DNA from: Labedella populi
Lineage (GTDB): Bacteria > Actinomycetota > Actinomycetes > Actinomycetales > Microbacteriaceae
NCBI RefSeq assembly: GCF_004078655.1
Contig: NZ_RZNC01000009.1
Span: 1-57,679, forward strand
Length of the DNA: 57,679 bases
Direction: 5' to 3'
Position numbers and translations under genes: made by a program. The notes beneath the pieces were generated by a model that saw only the letters and a list, made by a program, of their open reading frames with translations, did no database searches and was not told the origin of the DNA. Every line of letters starts with the position of its first letter. Position 1 is the stretch's first letter. Shown piece after piece: positions 18,088-26,465 of this stretch.

Positions 18088-18102
18088 CTCTGTTTTTCAG
18101 AG
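18088..18102. promoter_or_regulatory. Inverted repeat in the azoR/hxlR divergent promoter
   Basis: CTCTG-TTTTT-CAGAG sits midway between the two divergent genes. A binding site for the HxlR protein is plausible; only position and symmetry support it. Confidence 0.4.
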
Positions 18103-18137
18103 CGACTCCGCTAAAGCTAGCACGCTACAATCGTGTC

Positions 18138-18503
18138 ATGGCGAACCGAGGCGGTGGAGAACAAGGCGAGTCACGCGGGGACGTGCACATGTGCGACGCG
18201 TCCGTCACGCACGCCTTCTCGATCCTCGGCAAGCGGTGGAACGGCATGATCATCGAGGTGCTCGGTCGCGGCCCGCTCTCCTTCGCCGCTTTGCGGCGGG
18301 CCGTCGGCGGCATCAGTGACGCGGTGCTCTCGGACCGACTCACGGAACTCGCGGAGGCGGCGCTCCTCTCCCGGTGCGTGGCCCCCGGGCCGCCGGTGAC
18401 CGTCAGCTATGCACTCACCGAGAGCGGCGAGCGACTCCTCCCCGTGCTCACCGACCTCGGCGCCTGGGCGCGCGACAACCTCCCCCTCGATTCGACCAGC
18501 TAG
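18138..18503 (+). CDS. HxlR-family transcriptional regulator
   Basis: This 121-aa winged-helix protein has the HxlR core FSILGKRWNGMIIEVLGRGPLSFAALRRAV, then GGISDAVLSDRLTELAEAALL and SYALTESGERLLPVL. A conserved N-terminal Cys (about residue 19, HMCDASVTHAF) is in the position used by redox-sensing members such as YodB and HypR. It likely controls the divergent azoreductase. Its stop overlaps the phosphoketolase stop by four bases, tail to tail. Confidence 0.9.
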   Translation: MANRGGGEQGESRGDVHMCDASVTHAFSILGKRWNGMIIEVLGRGPLSFAALRRAVGGISDAVLSDRLTELAEAALLSRCVAPGPPVTVSYALTESGERLLPVLTDLGAWARDNLPLDSTS

Positions 18504-20947
18504 CGCTCGAATCGCCAGTCGGTGATCCACGACGGGTCCTCGCCGTGCTCGTAGGCGTAGGCGCGCGCTTCCGTGCGCGCGAGGTGCCACTCGTCCGCCA
18601 GCCTCCGCATCCCCGGCTTTCCCTCGAGCCCGGGAATGCGGTGCAACACGTCGAGCGCGAGACGGTACCGGTCGAGGTCGTTGAGATGGACCATGTCGAA
18701 GGGAGTCGTCGTCGTCCCCTTCTCGACGAAGCCGCGCACATGGATGTTGCCATGATTGGTCCGGCGGTAGGCGAGTTGGTGCACGAGCGTCGGATAGCCG
18801 TGGAACGCGAAGATCACCGGCCTGTCCCGCGTGAAGAGGGCGTCGAACTCCTCGTCGGGCAAGCCGTGGGGGTGCTGATCCGGGTCCTGCAGCTTCATGA
18901 GATCGGAGACGTTCACGACGCGGATCCGCAGACCCGGCACGCGCTGACGCAACAGTTGAGCGGCGGCGATCGTCTCGAGCGTCGGCACGTCTCCGGCGCA
19001 CGCGAGCACGACGTCCGGATCCACGCCCGAATCGGAGTCGGCCGCGTCTCCCCCGTCGAGCTCCGTCCCGGCCCAGTCCCATCGCCCGAGCCCGGCATCG
19101 ACGTGGGCGCGCGCCTCCTCGAGCGACAACCACGCGGGCTGCTCCTGCTTCCCCGCGACGACGACGTTGATGCGGTCCTCGGTGCGGAAGACGTGCTCCA
19201 TCGTGACGAGCAGCGTGTTCGCATCGGTCGGCAGATACACCCGCACGACGTCGGCCTGCTTGTTCACGACGACGTTGAGGAAGCCGGGGTCCTGATGTGA
19301 GAAGCCGTTGTGGTCCTGCCGCCACACGTGGGAGGAGAGCAGGTAGGTGAGCGACGGGACGGGCTTGCGCCACGGTACGCCCGCCGCGGACTCGAGCCAC
19401 TTCGCGTGCTGGTTGAACATCGAATCGACGATGTGGACGAACGCCTCGTACGTCGTGATGAGACCGTGGCGGCCGGTGAGCAGGTAGCCCTCGAGCATGC
19501 CCTGCATGAGGTGCTCGCTCAGCGCCTCGATGACGCGGCCGTCGGTCGCGAGGTGCTCGTCCGTGGCCACCGTCGGCAGCTGCCACGCGCGATCGGTCTC
19601 CTCGAACACCGCCTGCAGTCGGTTCGACGCCACCTCGTCGGGGCCGAAGAGCCGGAACGTCGTGGGGTTCGCCGCGACGACGTCGCGCAACCACCCTCCG
19701 AACACCCCGGTCGCGCCCGCGGTCTCCGTGCGGGCGCCGTCGCCGTCGGGGTCGACCGCCACCGCATGCGGGGCGATGTCGGGGAGCACGAGCGGTTCGA
19801 CGGTTCCGCCGTTCGTGTGCAGACTCGCGCTCATCCGGAGTCCGCCGACGGGGCGGAGCGCATCGAGCACGGCGGACGGCGAACCATCGGACTCGAAGAG
19901 CTCCTCCGGACGATACGACCGCAGCCATCGCTCGAGTTGGGCGAGGTGGTCCGGGTTGTCGCGCACTCCGGAGAGCGGCACCTGGTGCGCGTGGAACGTG
20001 CCCTCGACCGGGGCGCCGTCGACCTCCGCCGGACCGGTCCACCCCTTGGGCGTGCGGAGGACGATCATCGGCGGTCGTTCGACGGTGCGGTCGGCGGTGC
20101 GGTCGGCGGTGCGGTCGTCGAGCGTCTCGGCGTCGCGTGCACTCGTCCAGATCCGGCAGATGCGGTCGTAGGCGTCGTCGAGCGCCCGGGCGAAACTCCG
20201 GTGCACGAGCATCGGATCCTCACCGTCGAAGCCCCCGCTCACGAGGATCGGCTCGTAGCCGTGGCCGCGGAAGAACTCGACGAGCTGCGTCTCGGGGATG
20301 CGCGAGAGGATTGTCGGATTCGCGATCTTGTAGCCGTTGAGGTTGAGGATCGGCAGGACGGCGCCGTCCGAGCGCGGATCGAGGAACGCGTTGCCCCACC
20401 AGCTCGTCGCGAGCGGTCCCGTCTCGGCCTCCCCGTCGCCGATGACGCACGCGACCACGAGGCCAGGGTTGTCGAGGGCCGCGCCGTACGCGTGCATAAG
20501 GGAATAGCCGAGCTCACCGCCCTCGTTGATCGAACCGGGTGTCTCGGGAGCGGCGTGGGAGGGGATCCCGCCCGGGAAGGAGAACTGCCGCACGAGTCGC
20601 CGGAGACCGGCCTCGTCGAGCGTCACGTCGGGGAACAACTCGGAGTAGGTGCCGTCGAGCCACGCGTTCGCGACCATCGCCGGACCGCCGTGCCCGGGGC
20701 CGCAGACGTAGACCGTCGGCACCCCCTTCTCCACGATGAGTCGGTTGAGGTGGGCATAGACGAGGCTGAGCGCGGGAGAGGTCCCCCAGTGCCCGAGGAG
20801 CCGGGGCTTGATGCTGTCGGGCTGCAGACTCTCCCGCAGGAGGGGGTCGCCCATGAGGTAGATCTGCCCGACGCTCAGATAGTTCGCGGCGCGCCACCAG
20901 GCGTCGACCGCCTCGAGTGAATCACTCGACCCGTCCTCAGTACTCAT
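18500..20947 (-). CDS. xfp: Xylulose-5-phosphate/fructose-6-phosphate phosphoketolase
   Basis: The 815-aa thiamine-diphosphate enzyme splits xylulose 5-phosphate (and often fructose 6-phosphate) with phosphate to acetyl phosphate and an aldose phosphate. Visible family motifs include WRAANYLSVGQIYL near the N-terminus, GHWGTSPALSLVYAHLNR, GPGHGGPAMVANAWLDGTY, VACVIGDGEAETGPLATSW with the ThDP GDG motif, and SHVWRQDHNGFSHQDPGFL. ATG 20947 is preceded by GGGGGTGGAAG. A 12-bp repeat (20084-20119) inserts three Arg-Thr-Ala-Asp-like repeats in a surface loop. No acetate kinase gene is adjacent. Confidence 0.96.
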   Translation of the reverse strand: MSTEDGSSDSLEAVDAWWRAANYLSVGQIYLMGDPLLRESLQPDSIKPRLLGHWGTSPALSLVYAHLNRLIVEKGVPTVYVCGPGHGGPAMVANAWLDGTYSELFPDVTLDEAGLRRLVRQFSFPGGIPSHAAPETPGSINEGGELGYSLMHAYGAALDNPGLVVACVIGDGEAETGPLATSWWGNAFLDPRSDGAVLPILNLNGYKIANPTILSRIPETQLVEFFRGHGYEPILVSGGFDGEDPMLVHRSFARALDDAYDRICRIWTSARDAETLDDRTADRTADRTVERPPMIVLRTPKGWTGPAEVDGAPVEGTFHAHQVPLSGVRDNPDHLAQLERWLRSYRPEELFESDGSPSAVLDALRPVGGLRMSASLHTNGGTVEPLVLPDIAPHAVAVDPDGDGARTETAGATGVFGGWLRDVVAANPTTFRLFGPDEVASNRLQAVFEETDRAWQLPTVATDEHLATDGRVIEALSEHLMQGMLEGYLLTGRHGLITTYEAFVHIVDSMFNQHAKWLESAAGVPWRKPVPSLTYLLSSHVWRQDHNGFSHQDPGFLNVVVNKQADVVRVYLPTDANTLLVTMEHVFRTEDRINVVVAGKQEQPAWLSLEEARAHVDAGLGRWDWAGTELDGGDAADSDSGVDPDVVLACAGDVPTLETIAAAQLLRQRVPGLRIRVVNVSDLMKLQDPDQHPHGLPDEEFDALFTRDRPVIFAFHGYPTLVHQLAYRRTNHGNIHVRGFVEKGTTTTPFDMVHLNDLDRYRLALDVLHRIPGLEGKPGMRRLADEWHLARTEARAYAYEHGEDPSWITDWRFER
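20084..20119 (-). repeat. 12-bp coding tandem repeat, 3 units, in phosphoketolase
   Basis: Three units of GGTGCGGTCGGC (+ strand, last unit with one change) encode RTADRTADRTVE in the phosphoketolase. The length keeps frame. Confidence 0.9.
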
Positions 20948-20982
20948 GCTTCCACCCCCGTCGGTGCTCGACGCCGTCACCG

Positions 20983-21342
20983 TCAGGGAGCCGGCGCCTC
21001 GCCGTCCGTCGGCTGCGCGTCCGTCGGGAGTCCGGCGGGGGCGCCCGTGCCGGCTCCGTCGCCCGCTCCGTCCAGCTGGCTCCAGTCGATCGACGCGTCG
21101 TCGACCATCGGGCCCTGGCGGCCCGCTCCGGGATCGTCGGTGCGCTCTCCGGCCCCGTCGGGGCCGTCGGCGCCGTCGCGGCCGTCGGGCAAGCCGCCGC
21201 CGGTCGCGGTCGCGCTGTCGTTCGCGTCGTCGCCCGGAAGGGCTGTGCCGACGCCGTCGTCTCCGAATCCACCGGTGCCGAGTCCGTCCGGGGCCAGCTC
21301 GGGATCGACGCCTTCGGGACCGGTGCTGCTCTGATCAGTCAT
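20983..21342 (-). CDS. Small acidic low-complexity protein
   Basis: This 119-aa protein starts MTDQSSTGPEGVDPEL at ATG 21342 with GAAGGA upstream. It is rich in Gly, Asp, Pro and Ala, has no membrane helix or known domain, and ends in a Pro/Asp-rich tail after PMVDDASIDWSQLDG. It is probably disordered. It lies upstream of xfp on the same strand, 35 bases from the xfp start, so it may share that transcript. No function can be offered. Confidence 0.5.
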   Translation of the reverse strand: MTDQSSTGPEGVDPELAPDGLGTGGFGDDGVGTALPGDDANDSATATGGGLPDGRDGADGPDGAGERTDDPGAGRQGPMVDDASIDWSQLDGAGDGAGTGAPAGLPTDAQPTDGEAPAP

Positions 21343-21460
21343 GTCCTTCACGCTACGTCGGGCGCCCGCCGACGTCAGCGCCTTGCCAGAGCCGTGAACG
21401 GGCGCTAGGCAGGAGGGCTTTCCCCAGAGCCAGTTCCAGTCGTAGCATGTCGGAAACAAG

Positions 21461-21476
21461 TGGGCTATACCATTTG
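21461..21476 (+). promoter_or_regulatory. DasR/HutC-type operator (dre-like)
   Basis: AGTGGGCTATACCATT agrees at 13 of 16 positions with the DasR-responsive element of Streptomyces (A-C/G-TGGTCTAGACCA-C/G-T). It overlaps a possible -10 box and lies 45 bases before the PTS gene start. The matching regulator type is encoded at 24024. Confidence 0.55.
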
Positions 21477-21521
21477 TGCATCCCCGTCATCTCTCCCCGC
21501 CGTCCCAGGACAGGAGCTCCC

Positions 21522-23384
21522 ATGTCGACCTTCGAGGACATCGTCGAAGTCATCACGAACAACCTGTTCAGCCAGGTCGCGGTGCTCATCGGCATCATCG
21601 CGATCGTCGGGCTCGCGTTGCAGCGCAAGCCCGTCGAACAGGTCATCGCCGGCGGTCTACGCGCGACGATCGGCGTCGTCGTCCTCAACATCGGCGTCGA
21701 GATCTTCGTCGGTGGACTGTCGAGCTTCCAGGTCATCGTGGCGAGCGCCATGGGCCTCGAACCACCGAGGGCGGAGTCGACGCTCGTCGACTTCGGGGCC
21801 GGCCAGGGTTCCGTCGTCCCACTCATCATCGCGGGCGGATTCCTCGTCCACCTGCTGCTCGTGCGCCTGTTCCGTGCCGCGCGATTCGTCTACCTCACGG
21901 GCCACCTCATGTACTGGATGAGCGTCGTGATCGCCGCGAGCCTCGTCGAGGCCTTCGGCGACGTGAACCGCTGGGTGCTCGCGGCCGTCGGCTCGCTCCT
22001 CATCGGCTGCTACTGGGTGCTCCAGCCGCTCTGGACGGCTCCCCTCATGCGGAAGGTCATGGGCGACGAACAAGTCGGGCTCGCCCACACCGACTCGACC
22101 ATCGCGATCGCCGCCGGTTACGGGGCGAAGGCGCTCCGCCTCGGCGACCCGAAGCGGCACGACTCCGAGAACCTGAAGCTGCCGCGCGCGCTGTCGTTCT
22201 TCAAGGACATCAACGTCTCCACGGCCTTCGTCATCGGCGTCATCATGCTCGTCGCGATCGCTTTCGCCGACGCGACGGTCCTCGAGGAGCAGATGGGCGA
22301 CGCGACGGTCCTGCCCGGCGTGTGGGCACTCCTGCAAGCCCTCCGGTTCGCCGCGGGAATCGCGATCCTCCTTTTCGGCGTGCGGATGTTCCTGTCCGAG
22401 ATCGTCCCCGCGTTCAAGGGGCTCTCGGAGCGTGCCCTCCCCGGAGCGAAGCCGGCCCTCGACCTGCCGGTGACCTTCACGCAAGCACCGACGGCCGTGA
22501 TGCTCGGCTTCCTCTCATCGACCGTCGTGTTCCTGCTGCTCATGGGACTCTTCGCGAGCATGGGCTGGTTCGTCCTCGTTCCGCCCATGATCATGCTCTT
22601 CTTCGGCGGCGGCGCGGGCGGCGTCTTCGGCAACGCCGTCGCCGGCTGGCGCGGTGCGGTCTTCGGTGGTGTGCTCAACGGCGTCGTCCTCGCGTTCGGG
22701 CAGTGGATCGGCTGGGGCGTCTGGGGCGACACCGCACCAGAACTCGCGACGCTCGCGGACTCCGACTGGTTCGTGGTCGGGTGGTTGCTCGCGGGCCTCG
22801 GTTCGCTTCTCGCCCCGCTCGGCGCGTGGACGCTGTGGGTGATCGCGGGGATCGTCGTCGCGGCGACCGTGCTGATCCTCGTCGCTCTCGGGCGCCGACA
22901 CCGCGACGAACCCGCGGACGCCGACGCGGACGCCGAGACCGCGGGCACCGCGGGCAACGCGGACGCCTCTGCACCGGCCGCCGTCACCGTTCCCGATCCC
23001 GCCCATCCGGCCGACGGCTCGGAGGCGGGCGACACGGCCGGAGCGGCGTCGTCACGGCGGACGGCGCGCGCCGCTCATGCGGCGATCCCGCGCCCGGAGA
23101 TGCTGTCGGTGCTCGCTGTGTGCGGTGCGGGGATGGGCTCGAGCCTCATCCTCCGGACCACGGCGCAGAAGGCGCTCGAACAGATGGGCATCGACGCGAC
23201 GATCGACCACTCCGACGTGGGGTCGGCGCGCGGTCGCCGAGTCGACCTCGTGATCGCCCAGGCGAGCTACCTGTCCGAGGTCGGAGACATCGCGCCCGTC
23301 GCGGTGCCGATCACGAGCTTCGTCGATGTGAAGCACGTGCGTGCCCGCCTCGAGGACGCGCTGGAGGCGAAGGGATGGCTGTGA
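21522..23384 (+). CDS. PTS transporter, ascorbate (Ula)-type EIIC fused to EIIB
   Basis: The 620-aa protein has an UlaA-like EIIC membrane domain (about 1-465, around ten helices). Its motifs include LQRKPVEQVIAGGLRATIGV, GFLVHLLLVRLF and FGGGAGGVFGNAVAGWRGAV. A disordered Ala/Asp linker (about 467-520) leads to an EIIB domain with VLAVCGAGMGSSL, whose Cys534 is the phosphocysteine. EIIA is not encoded nearby. Family members take up ascorbate, but the neighbours (SIS isomerase, nagB, DasR-like regulator and site) argue for an amino sugar or related hexose. The ATG follows AGGAG. Confidence 0.88.
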   Translation: MSTFEDIVEVITNNLFSQVAVLIGIIAIVGLALQRKPVEQVIAGGLRATIGVVVLNIGVEIFVGGLSSFQVIVASAMGLEPPRAESTLVDFGAGQGSVVPLIIAGGFLVHLLLVRLFRAARFVYLTGHLMYWMSVVIAASLVEAFGDVNRWVLAAVGSLLIGCYWVLQPLWTAPLMRKVMGDEQVGLAHTDSTIAIAAGYGAKALRLGDPKRHDSENLKLPRALSFFKDINVSTAFVIGVIMLVAIAFADATVLEEQMGDATVLPGVWALLQALRFAAGIAILLFGVRMFLSEIVPAFKGLSERALPGAKPALDLPVTFTQAPTAVMLGFLSSTVVFLLLMGLFASMGWFVLVPPMIMLFFGGGAGGVFGNAVAGWRGAVFGGVLNGVVLAFGQWIGWGVWGDTAPELATLADSDWFVVGWLLAGLGSLLAPLGAWTLWVIAGIVVAATVLILVALGRRHRDEPADADADAETAGTAGNADASAPAAVTVPDPAHPADGSEAGDTAGAASSRRTARAAHAAIPRPEMLSVLAVCGAGMGSSLILRTTAQKALEQMGIDATIDHSDVGSARGRRVDLVIAQASYLSEVGDIAPVAVPITSFVDVKHVRARLEDALEAKGWL

Positions 23385-24073
23385 ACGACCTCGGCTCCTA
23401 CGTCACCGACGTCGTCGCTCGGAACGCCGCGGAGATCCGCGCGGCGGCCGAGGCCATCGCTCGGACAGCCGAGCAGGGCGGACTCGTCCGGCCGGCCGGC
23501 GCCGGTCACTCGATGGCGGCCGTGCTCGAGACCTTCTTCCGCGCCGGCGGGCTCGCGTTCGTCCGCCCGCTCTGGCACCCGAGCGTTCTGCCCTTCACCG
23601 GGGCGCGTCTCGCGACGGCGGCCGAACGCGAGTCCGGTCTGGGGGAGGCGGAAGCGCGACGAGCGGGCATCACCGCGGCCGACACGATCGTCGTGTTCTC
23701 CAATTCCGGGACGAATCCGTTCCCCGTGGAGATCGCCGAGGTCGCGGCCGAGGCGGGCGCCACAGTGGTCGCAATCACGTCCCCGGCGGCGGGGCTCGCC
23801 GCGCCGCGCCGCGCCGCGCGGTCGCTCATCGAGGTCGCGGACATCGTCATCGACACCGCCGTGCCGCCGGGAGACGCGACGTGGCCGCCCGATGCACCGG
23901 TGACGGCGCCAGTATCGAGCCTCGCCACGACGACGGTGTGGACGATGATCCTGCGCGAGCTCTACGAGATCGCGCCCGACGCGCCGCGGTGGCGCAGCGC
24001 CAACATGCCTGGGAATGACGGCTTCAACGACGAACTCGTAGCGCGCTTCGCGGCGCGGATCCCTGAACTGTGA
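23375..24073 (+). CDS. SIS-domain sugar isomerase-like protein (UPF0309 type)
   Basis: The 232-aa protein begins at ATG 23375, overlapping the PTS stop by ten bases, so it is coupled to the transporter. PAGAGHSMAAVLETFFRAGG and IVVFSNSGTNPFPVEIAEVA are the phosphosugar-binding SIS motifs (Ser-rich loops). A late SSLATTTVWTMILREL helix completes the fold. Such proteins bind or isomerise phosphosugars; with nagB nearby a role on an amino-sugar phosphate is likely. Its last 50 bases overlap the gntR gene on the other strand. Confidence 0.82.
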   Translation: MAVNDLGSYVTDVVARNAAEIRAAAEAIARTAEQGGLVRPAGAGHSMAAVLETFFRAGGLAFVRPLWHPSVLPFTGARLATAAERESGLGEAEARRAGITAADTIVVFSNSGTNPFPVEIAEVAAEAGATVVAITSPAAGLAAPRRAARSLIEVADIVIDTAVPPGDATWPPDAPVTAPVSSLATTTVWTMILRELYEIAPDAPRWRSANMPGNDGFNDELVARFAARIPEL

Positions 24074-24770
24074 CCGGCGCGATCCGAGCGGAGAGTTCGA
24101 AGCGGGAACCGGGGTACGTCGAGGTCGTCCACTCGATGACCTCGCCGTGGGAGACCGACGTGCGCACGAGCTCGAGCACAGCGGAGCCGTGGGGGATCTC
24201 GAGCGTTTCCGCATCGGCCGGGCGAGCGATCGCCGACCTGATGACCTGCTCCCCCGCTTCGAAGCGCACGCCGTACTCCTCGATGAGCACGCGGTAGAGC
24301 GACTCGTGGCGGAAGTCGATGCCCTCGATGCCCGGGAGGAGCCGCGCCCGCAGATGACTGCGCTCGATGGCGATGGGCACGCCGTCGGCGAGGCGCAAGC
24401 GTGCGAGCAGCATGACGTCGGATCCGACAGTGAGGCCGAAGACCGACGCGACGTGCTCGTCCGCCGGCACGAGTCCGGCGTGCAGCACGGAACTCGATGG
24501 CGTGTAGCCGCGGGCGAGCATGTCCTCAGTGAAGCTCGTGAGTTGCAGCGGCACGCTCACGACGGGCCGGGCGACGAAGGTCCCGCGTCCCACCTGTCGC
24601 GTCAACAGCCCCTCGCGGACCAGTTCGTCGATCGCCCGCCGCGCTGTCATCCTGGAGACGCCGGTGTCCTCCGCGAGTTGCCGTTCGCTCGCGGTGGGCG
24701 AGCCGACGGGCGCGCGCACGATCTCCGCACGGAGAGCCTCGGCGAGCTCACGGTACTTCGGCACGGTCAT
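24024..24770 (-). CDS. GntR-family regulator, HutC/DasR subfamily (UTRA domain)
   Basis: The protein of up to 248 aa has the GntR winged helix (1-70: YRELAEALRAEIVRAPVGSP, RQLAEDTGVSRMTARRAIDEL, RGTFVARP) and a UTRA effector domain with TSFTEDMLARGYTPSS and a late EWTTSTYPGSRFEL. DasR and NagR of this class sense glucosamine-6-phosphate or GlcNAc-6-phosphate. GAGGA directly abuts the ATG at 24770 and is better spaced for GTG 24764, which may be the true start. It is divergent from nagB and likely binds the site at 21461-21476. Confidence 0.9.
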   Translation of the reverse strand: MTVPKYRELAEALRAEIVRAPVGSPTASERQLAEDTGVSRMTARRAIDELVREGLLTRQVGRGTFVARPVVSVPLQLTSFTEDMLARGYTPSSSVLHAGLVPADEHVASVFGLTVGSDVMLLARLRLADGVPIAIERSHLRARLLPGIEGIDFRHESLYRVLIEEYGVRFEAGEQVIRSAIARPADAETLEIPHGSAVLELVRTSVSHGEVIEWTTSTYPGSRFELSARIAPVTVQGSAPRSALRVRR

Positions 24771-24805
24771 TCCTCGATCCTGTCACCTCGACCCGCCGCT
24801 CCACC

Positions 24806-24829
24806 CACCGCTCGATTCACCGCTCGATT
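24806..24829. repeat. 12-bp direct repeat between gntR and nagB
   Basis: Two adjacent copies of CACCGCTCGATT lie in the divergent gntR/nagB promoter region. No DasR-like site is visible in this gap. Confidence 0.7.
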
Positions 24830-24849
24830 CACACGGAAAGATCACTGCC

Positions 24850-25629
24850 ATGGCTGAAGTCATCATCGTCACCGACCCGGAGTCCGCCGGCGCCCTCGTC
24901 GCCGACGAGATCGTGAGTCTCCTGCGGCGACGACCGGATGCGGTCCTCGGGCTCGCGACGGGGTCCACTCCTCTTCCGGTGTATCGCGCCCTGCAGCCGC
25001 GCCTTGCGGGGGTGGACGTGTCGCGGGTGCGCGGGTTCGCCCTCGACGAGTACGTCGGCATCGATCCGGCGCACCCCGAGTCGTATCGCTCCGTGATCAG
25101 CCGCGAGGTCGTCGAGCCACTCGGACTCGATCCCGCGTTCATCCGCACACCCGATGGGAGCGACGACGGCATCGAGCACGCGGGGGAGGATTACGAGGCG
25201 GCGATCGCCGCAGCGGGCGGCATCGATCTGCAGATCCTCGGCATCGGAACCGACGGCCACATCGGATTCAACGAGCCGGGGTCGTCCTTCGCCTCGCGCA
25301 CTCGAGTGAAGACCCTCACCGAGCAGACGCGCGCCGACAACGCGCGCTTCTTCGACTCGATCGACGACGTGCCGATGCACTGCATCACGCAAGGGCTCGG
25401 CACGATCCTCAGCGCACGGCACCTCGTGCTGCTCGCGTTCGGCGCCGAGAAGGCCGCGGCGGTCGCGGGTGCCGTCGAGGGCCCCGTGTCTGCATCGCTC
25501 CCCGGCTCGGCCATCCAGTTGCACCCGCACGTGACGGTCGTGGTGGATGAGGCGGCGGCGTCAGCACTCCGCGATGCGGACTACTACCGCTACGCGTTCG
25601 CCCACAAACCCACCTGGCAACCCCTCTAA
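24850..25629 (+). CDS. nagB: Glucosamine-6-phosphate deaminase
   Basis: The 259-aa enzyme converts glucosamine 6-phosphate to fructose 6-phosphate and ammonia, feeding amino sugars into glycolysis. LGLATGSTPLPVYRAL (about 34-49), GFALDEYVGI with the catalytic Asp, GIGTDGHIGFNEPGSSF (about 136-152) and FGAEKAAAVAGAVEGPVSAS are classic NagB motifs, and the length is standard. It stands next to the PTS-SIS-GntR genes, which together form an amino-sugar uptake and catabolism cluster. NagA (deacetylase) is absent from the window. Confidence 0.95.
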   Translation: MAEVIIVTDPESAGALVADEIVSLLRRRPDAVLGLATGSTPLPVYRALQPRLAGVDVSRVRGFALDEYVGIDPAHPESYRSVISREVVEPLGLDPAFIRTPDGSDDGIEHAGEDYEAAIAAAGGIDLQILGIGTDGHIGFNEPGSSFASRTRVKTLTEQTRADNARFFDSIDDVPMHCITQGLGTILSARHLVLLAFGAEKAAAVAGAVEGPVSASLPGSAIQLHPHVTVVVDEAAASALRDADYYRYAFAHKPTWQPL

Positions 25630-25640
25630 CCCCCCTCTCA

Positions 25641-25700
25641 CCCCCCTGAACACTTCCTATGTGCACGAAAATTCGAGCACATAGGAAGTGTTCAGGGGGG
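25641..25700. repeat. Perfect palindrome, 24-bp arms
   Basis: The 24-bp arm at 25641-25664 (starting CCCCCCTGAACACTTCC) is perfectly inverted at 25677-25700, and the 12-base loop is itself CGAA-AA-TTCG. It lies between nagB and the following same-strand esterase gene. It could end the nagB transcript but lacks a plain T run. Confidence 0.9.
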
Positions 25701-25745
25701 TTAGGTGGAGGGGAGGGAGAGGGGCGGGTCTGGCAAGGTGAGGGG

Positions 25746-26420
25746 ATGAACGTGGAGAAGGCGGCCGTCTGGTCGCGGCCGGACGACGGGGTCGCCCCGC
25801 TCGTCGTGCTGCTGCACGGGCGCGGTGGGACCGAGCAGGACCTCACGCGGCTCTTCCCGTTCCTGCCGGACGACGTCGTCGCCGTGTCGCTCCGCGGGCT
25901 GCTTCCGCGCCCGGACGGATTCTCGTGGTTCAGCGTCGGACTCGATGCGAGGGAAGCGACGGCGGAGCACGTCGCCCCGGCGGCCGACGCCGTGCTCGCA
26001 TGGATCGCCGACCACGCGCCGACCGGCGAAACCGCCCCCCGCCGCGCCGTCGCGGTGGTCGGCTACTCCCAGGGCGGAGCGGTCGCCGTCCACATGATGC
26101 GCCGGGCGCCGCTGGCCCTCGACACGCTCGTCCTCATCGCGGCGCTGCTCGGCACCGGCGACGAGCCCGGCGACGACGAACTCCTCGACGTCCGGCCGCC
26201 CGTGTACTGGATGCGGGGACTGCGCGACGAGGCCATCACGCTCATGGACGTGCAGCGCGTCGCCTACTTCCTTCCCCCGCACAGCCGCCTCACGACCGCC
26301 GAGCACCCGCTGCTCGGCCACGACCTGTCCGACACGTTCCTCGCGGCGACCGGCGCGTACCTCGCGCGCTGGGTCGAGGCCCTCCCGAGGCCCTCCCGAG
26401 GCCCGGAGCCTGACGCGTGA
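25746..26420 (+). CDS. Phospholipase/carboxylesterase-family alpha/beta hydrolase
   Basis: The 224-aa protein shows the YpfH/carboxylesterase pattern: LVVLLHGRGGTEQDL near the N-terminus (oxyanion hole), VVGYSQGGAVAVHM with the nucleophile Ser, MRGLRDEAITLM with the Asp, and HPLLGHDLSDTF with the His. It should hydrolyse short acyl or glycerol-linked esters in the cytoplasm; the natural substrate is unknown. ATG 25746 is preceded by AGGTGAGGGG. Its C-terminal codons and stop lie in short direct repeats. Confidence 0.85.
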   Translation: MNVEKAAVWSRPDDGVAPLVVLLHGRGGTEQDLTRLFPFLPDDVVAVSLRGLLPRPDGFSWFSVGLDAREATAEHVAPAADAVLAWIADHAPTGETAPRRAVAVVGYSQGGAVAVHMMRRAPLALDTLVLIAALLGTGDEPGDDELLDVRPPVYWMRGLRDEAITLMDVQRVAYFLPPHSRLTTAEHPLLGHDLSDTFLAATGAYLARWVEALPRPSRGPEPDA

Positions 26421-26453
26421 CGGCCGACGCATGACGGCTGACGCACGACGGCC
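26412..26453. repeat. 14-bp tandem repeat, 3 units, spanning a stop codon
   Basis: Units GACGCGTGACGGCC, GACGCATGACGGCT and GACGCACGACGGCC run in a row. The esterase stop TGA (26418-26420) is inside the first unit, and the array fills most of the gap to the yidC-like gene end. Confidence 0.85.
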
Positions 26454-26465
26454 GCCGACGCCTCG

